A stretch of 64,000 nt of DNA, taken from positions 62,001 through 126,000 of the forward strand of contig NZ_JBLWWF010000007.1 of the NCBI RefSeq assembly GCF_048268085.1. The letters run 5' to 3'. Made by a program: the position numbers and the translations under genes. This DNA comes from Neptunicella sp048268085 (GTDB taxonomy: Bacteria; Pseudomonadota; Gammaproteobacteria; Enterobacterales; Alteromonadaceae). This document shows positions 62,130-64,000 of this stretch, piece by piece (within the stretch, counting starts at the first letter, position 1; every line of letters begins with the position of its first letter). Under the pieces are notes generated by a model. The model saw only the letters and a list, made by a program, of their open reading frames with translations. It did not search any database and was not told the DNA's origin.

Positions 62130-64000
62130 TACAGTTGCTCCACGGCTGTTAAGTAACCTGATGCACTACCAGAATCCACATAATTTGATGCATAAACCTG
62201 CAATTGGTAACTTGCTGCACTAATCGTTGATACGTTGTGGTATGACAGGCTAACACTTGGAAATTTACTGATATCCGTGTCTTCATAACCCCCATTTACT
62301 GATCCATTTTTTAACCATCTGACCTTCAATGTAACTAGTGTCACATTACTGGCATTGGCCTGCACTTCCATATCAAAATCCCAGGTGCCCGCTGGTACAG
62401 ATAGATTGACCAACGTTTGCCAACTTCCCCCAGGTAAACTGTTTGAAGAACCACTATCGGAATAAGAACGGGCTGTTGCAATTGGGCCAGGTGGCCCTGG
62501 TGGGCCTATGCCGCCATCTTGACCGTCTTGTCCGTCGACGCCATCTTCACCTACATATTTTGACCAAGTGTAATCACCCGCAGAGTTGCTTTCCGTTGCT
62601 GTGGTTTTATTGGTAGCAATGCCAATATATTTTTTGCCTGTAGGGTTATTGCTTAATCCGCTACCACTGCCGTTGTCGGCATATTTTATCCAGGTGTAGC
62701 GTGGCGTGCCGTCGGCACCCGGCGGGCCTTGTATACCGTCTTGGCCGTCACTGCCATCTTCACCCAAAATCTTGGACCACGCATAATCACCTGGCGTGCT
62801 GCTTTCTGCCGATGTGGTTTTGTTGTAGGCAAAACCAATATACGCCTTGCCTGTTGGATTGTTGCTAATGCCGCTGCCGCTGGCATTATCCGCGTACTTA
62901 ATCCAGGTATAGCGGGGTGTGCCGTCGGCACCTGGAGTACCAGGCACACCCTGGGGGCCATCGTCACCCACGTATTTAGACCAAGTGTAATCAGCGGGAT
63001 TGGTACTCTCGGTAGCCGTGGTTTTGTTAGTGGCAATGCCGATATAAGTGCGACCCGTAGGCGAGTTACTAAATCCGCTACTACCTGTTGCATTGTTTGC
63101 GTAACGTATCCAGGTGTAACGCGGTGTGCCGTCGGCGCCCGGTGGACCTTGTATGCCGTCTTGGCCGTCCTGTCCATCATCACCGAGTATTTTTGACCAG
63201 GTGTAATCCTCTGGATCGGTACTTTCGGTGGCGGTGGTTTTGTTGTAGGCAAAACCAATATAGGCTTTACCCGCCGGGTCATTACTTATACCGCTACCCG
63301 CGGCATTGTTGGCATAACGTATCCAGGTAAACGTTGTTGTACCGTCGGTTCCGGGGGCACCAGGCACGCCAGCGGCGCCATCTGCCCCGGTGCGTAGTTT
63401 TACAATGGTAAAGCGCTGGGTAATGTCGCTGTAACCTTCACGGGTGGCGGTTAAATCTACGTAGCCCTGGTCTAGACTCATTGCCGAAACAGTGTAAGTG
63501 CGGCCGGTTAAACTGCCGGTTACGCCGCTGCTGGCGCTGGCCGAAATGCTCCACGCTGCGCTGTCATCCACCAACCCAACATAAATAGATATTGTTGTAG
63601 CCGCTCCGCTAAAGTCGCCGCCCGTGCCATCTGGCGCAACAGATACAGCATGTACAGTGTTGCTTAACCATCCGCTAATTGCCGGTTCGCCGCCGCCAGC
63701 AGCTTGGGGTAGCCAGGTGTATATTGCCGGATCTGCAATACTTGCAGTGGCAACTGTACGGCCGGTTGCAACGCCGTAATAGGCTTTGCCGGTTGGATCT
63801 AAACTAATACCGGTACCGGTATCGTCGTCGGCATAGGCTAGCCAGGTGTAAAGGGTTTGTTCAACGCCGTCTATATCAATTGACACCCAGTTTTCGGCTG
63901 CGCCCTCGGGCGAGATGAGGCGGTATTCAATGGTATAGGTGACATCATCAATAATGTTTGGCAACACACATACCAACGACTGGCCGTAATACCTGACGGT
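62129..64000 (-). CDS. J-like tail tip/fibre protein, C-terminal 623 residues only
   Basis: The reading frame is open through the right edge (the first residues in the window are TVRYYGQSLVCVLPNI), so the N-terminus lies outside. It contains a diverged YTWLAYADD domain, an Ig-like part (about 130-190 from the window edge), then four ~70-residue units separated by collagen-like Gly-X-Y linkers. The final part is a C-terminal beta domain (ending YLTAVEQL). This is the arrangement of the C-terminal, receptor-binding part of lambda-J-type tip proteins. Identification as J is by layout and position. Confidence 0.78.
   Translation of the reverse strand, partial: TVRYYGQSLVCVLPNIIDDVTYTIEYRLISPEGAAENWVSIDIDGVEQTLYTWLAYADDDTGTGISLDPTGKAYYGVATGRTVATASIADPAIYTWLPQAAGGGEPAISGWLSNTVHAVSVAPDGTGGDFSGAATTISIYVGLVDDSAAWSISASASSGVTGSLTGRTYTVSAMSLDQGYVDLTATREGYSDITQRFTIVKLRTGADGAAGVPGAPGTDGTTTFTWIRYANNAAGSGISNDPAGKAYIGFAYNKTTATESTDPEDYTWSKILGDDGQDGQDGIQGPPGADGTPRYTWIRYANNATGSSGFSNSPTGRTYIGIATNKTTATESTNPADYTWSKYVGDDGPQGVPGTPGADGTPRYTWIKYADNASGSGISNNPTGKAYIGFAYNKTTSAESSTPGDYAWSKILGEDGSDGQDGIQGPPGADGTPRYTWIKYADNGSGSGLSNNPTGKKYIGIATNKTTATESNSAGDYTWSKYVGEDGVDGQDGQDGGIGPPGPPGPIATARSYSDSGSSNSLPGGSWQTLVNLSVPAGTWDFDMEVQANASNVTLVTLKVRWLKNGSVNGGYEDTDISKFPSVSLSYHNVSTISAASYQLQVYASNYVDSGSASGYLTAVEQL
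62480..63335 (-). repeat. ABAB tandem repeats with collagen-like linkers
   Basis: Four units (69-71 codons, starts 213, 207 and 213 bases apart) of the type TWI-R/K-YAxN..IGxxxNKTT..YTWSK..GDDG, each followed by Gly-X-Y triplets such as GPPGADG. Units 1 and 3 carry FAYNK and SKIL, while units 2 and 4 carry IATNK and SKYV. The block is therefore two copies of a ~420-base pair unit, not four independent copies. Confidence 0.9.

Larger units (their letters stand above)
56600..64000. mobile_element. Prophage end with siphovirus-like tail module (incomplete)
   Basis: Evidence: a J-like tail-tip gene, tail-spike-like gene and small tail-operon genes on the minus strand with 1-23 base overlaps, abutting a set of small rightward genes. 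Base composition is richer in G+C than the host part. This fits the late-gene end of a lambda-like prophage, where tail genes lie near the attachment site. The left edge is approximate (between 56407 and 56805); the element continues past 64000. No integrase, terminase, capsid or lysis gene is in the window. Confidence 0.85.

Noticed and set aside
62686..63282. Minus-strand 198-codon frame and opposite-strand frames in the tail-tip repeats
   Set aside because: They are out-of-frame shadows generated by the repeated, GC-rich J-like sequence; the J-like frame is open across the region with a proper fold-like composition.
62480..63335. CRISPR-like appearance of regularly spaced repeats
   Set aside because: The units are ~210 bases, in frame, coding, and have no short repeats with unique spacers or cas genes.
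58736..64000. Diversity-generating retroelement
   Set aside because: Spike and tip genes are typical targets, but no reverse transcriptase or template repeat is in the window and no adenine-biased variable region is evident.

Overview
The window is AT-leaning chromosomal DNA of a Gram-negative gammaproteobacterium. It encodes BamC, PepN, Hda, FadE, HrpA, RsmF, RlmJ, RlmI and ProQ, and many of the exported proteins are lipoproteins. Two Na+/H+ antiporters (NhaC and NhaA types), a sodium-dependent NSS transporter and a FadR-type operator in front of fadE suggest a marine, amino-acid- and lipid-using heterotroph of the Alteromonadales/Oceanospirillales/Kangiellaceae kind. The genus cannot be fixed from sequence reading alone.

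Layout, 1-56.4 kb (host core). 1-10.6 kb is a minus-strand block: pepN (C-terminus cut by the window edge), nhaC-like, NSS transporter, prc, proQ, a small acidic protein, msrC, a SIMPL protein, a small lipoprotein and a periplasmic binding-like protein. rsmF (+) follows, then a candidate small RNA, then minus-strand gamma-carbonic-anhydrase-like, tesB, a protein-kinase-like gene and rlmJ. 16.6-20.4 kb is a branched-chain 2-oxoacid dehydrogenase operon (E1alpha-E1beta-E2, no E3). Next come a ThuA-like protein, a large CBM9/DUF5916 outer-membrane protein, purC, and a dapA-bamC pair. gcvR-bcp (+), a PerM-like permease with a TusA-like protein, the BepA protease, a TlpA-like thioredoxin and arsC-wrbA-DUF2069 follow, then an HExxH lipoprotein, hda-DUF2066, purM-purN-DUF3108, fadE, nhaA and a pentapeptide-repeat protein. 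Three identical tRNA-Asp genes sit behind one strong promoter. The block ends with a TIGR03503-like protein, dnaQ/rnhA, a quinone oxidoreductase with acyP, rlmI, a PilZ protein, hrpA, a CBS protein and a secreted GH10 xylanase.

56.4-64 kb is one end of a prophage with siphovirus-like tail genes; its other end lies beyond the window and no integrase is visible. A leftward, tightly overlapping late operon encodes the C-terminal part of a J-like tail-tip protein with alternating ABAB repeats and collagen-like Gly-X-Y linkers. After it come two small structural-type proteins, a compact sulfotransferase, another small protein, a beta-helix tail-spike-like protein carrying thirteen copies of a 14-residue Tyr-centred repeat, and two small proteins. 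Facing it are four small rightward genes. The first is a moron-like single-gene transcript with its own promoter, leader hairpin and terminator. The third appears to join a ribbon-helix-helix-like segment to a module resembling the C-terminal domain of the RNA polymerase alpha subunit. The fourth is a second small RHH-like protein.

The most noteworthy material is in the prophage: the tail-operon sulfotransferase, the 14-residue repeats, the ABAB tail-tip repeats and the alphaCTD-like protein. In the core, the FadR-type operator at fadE, the candidate sRNA at 12.4 kb and a Bcp peroxiredoxin lacking its usual resolving cysteine deserve attention.
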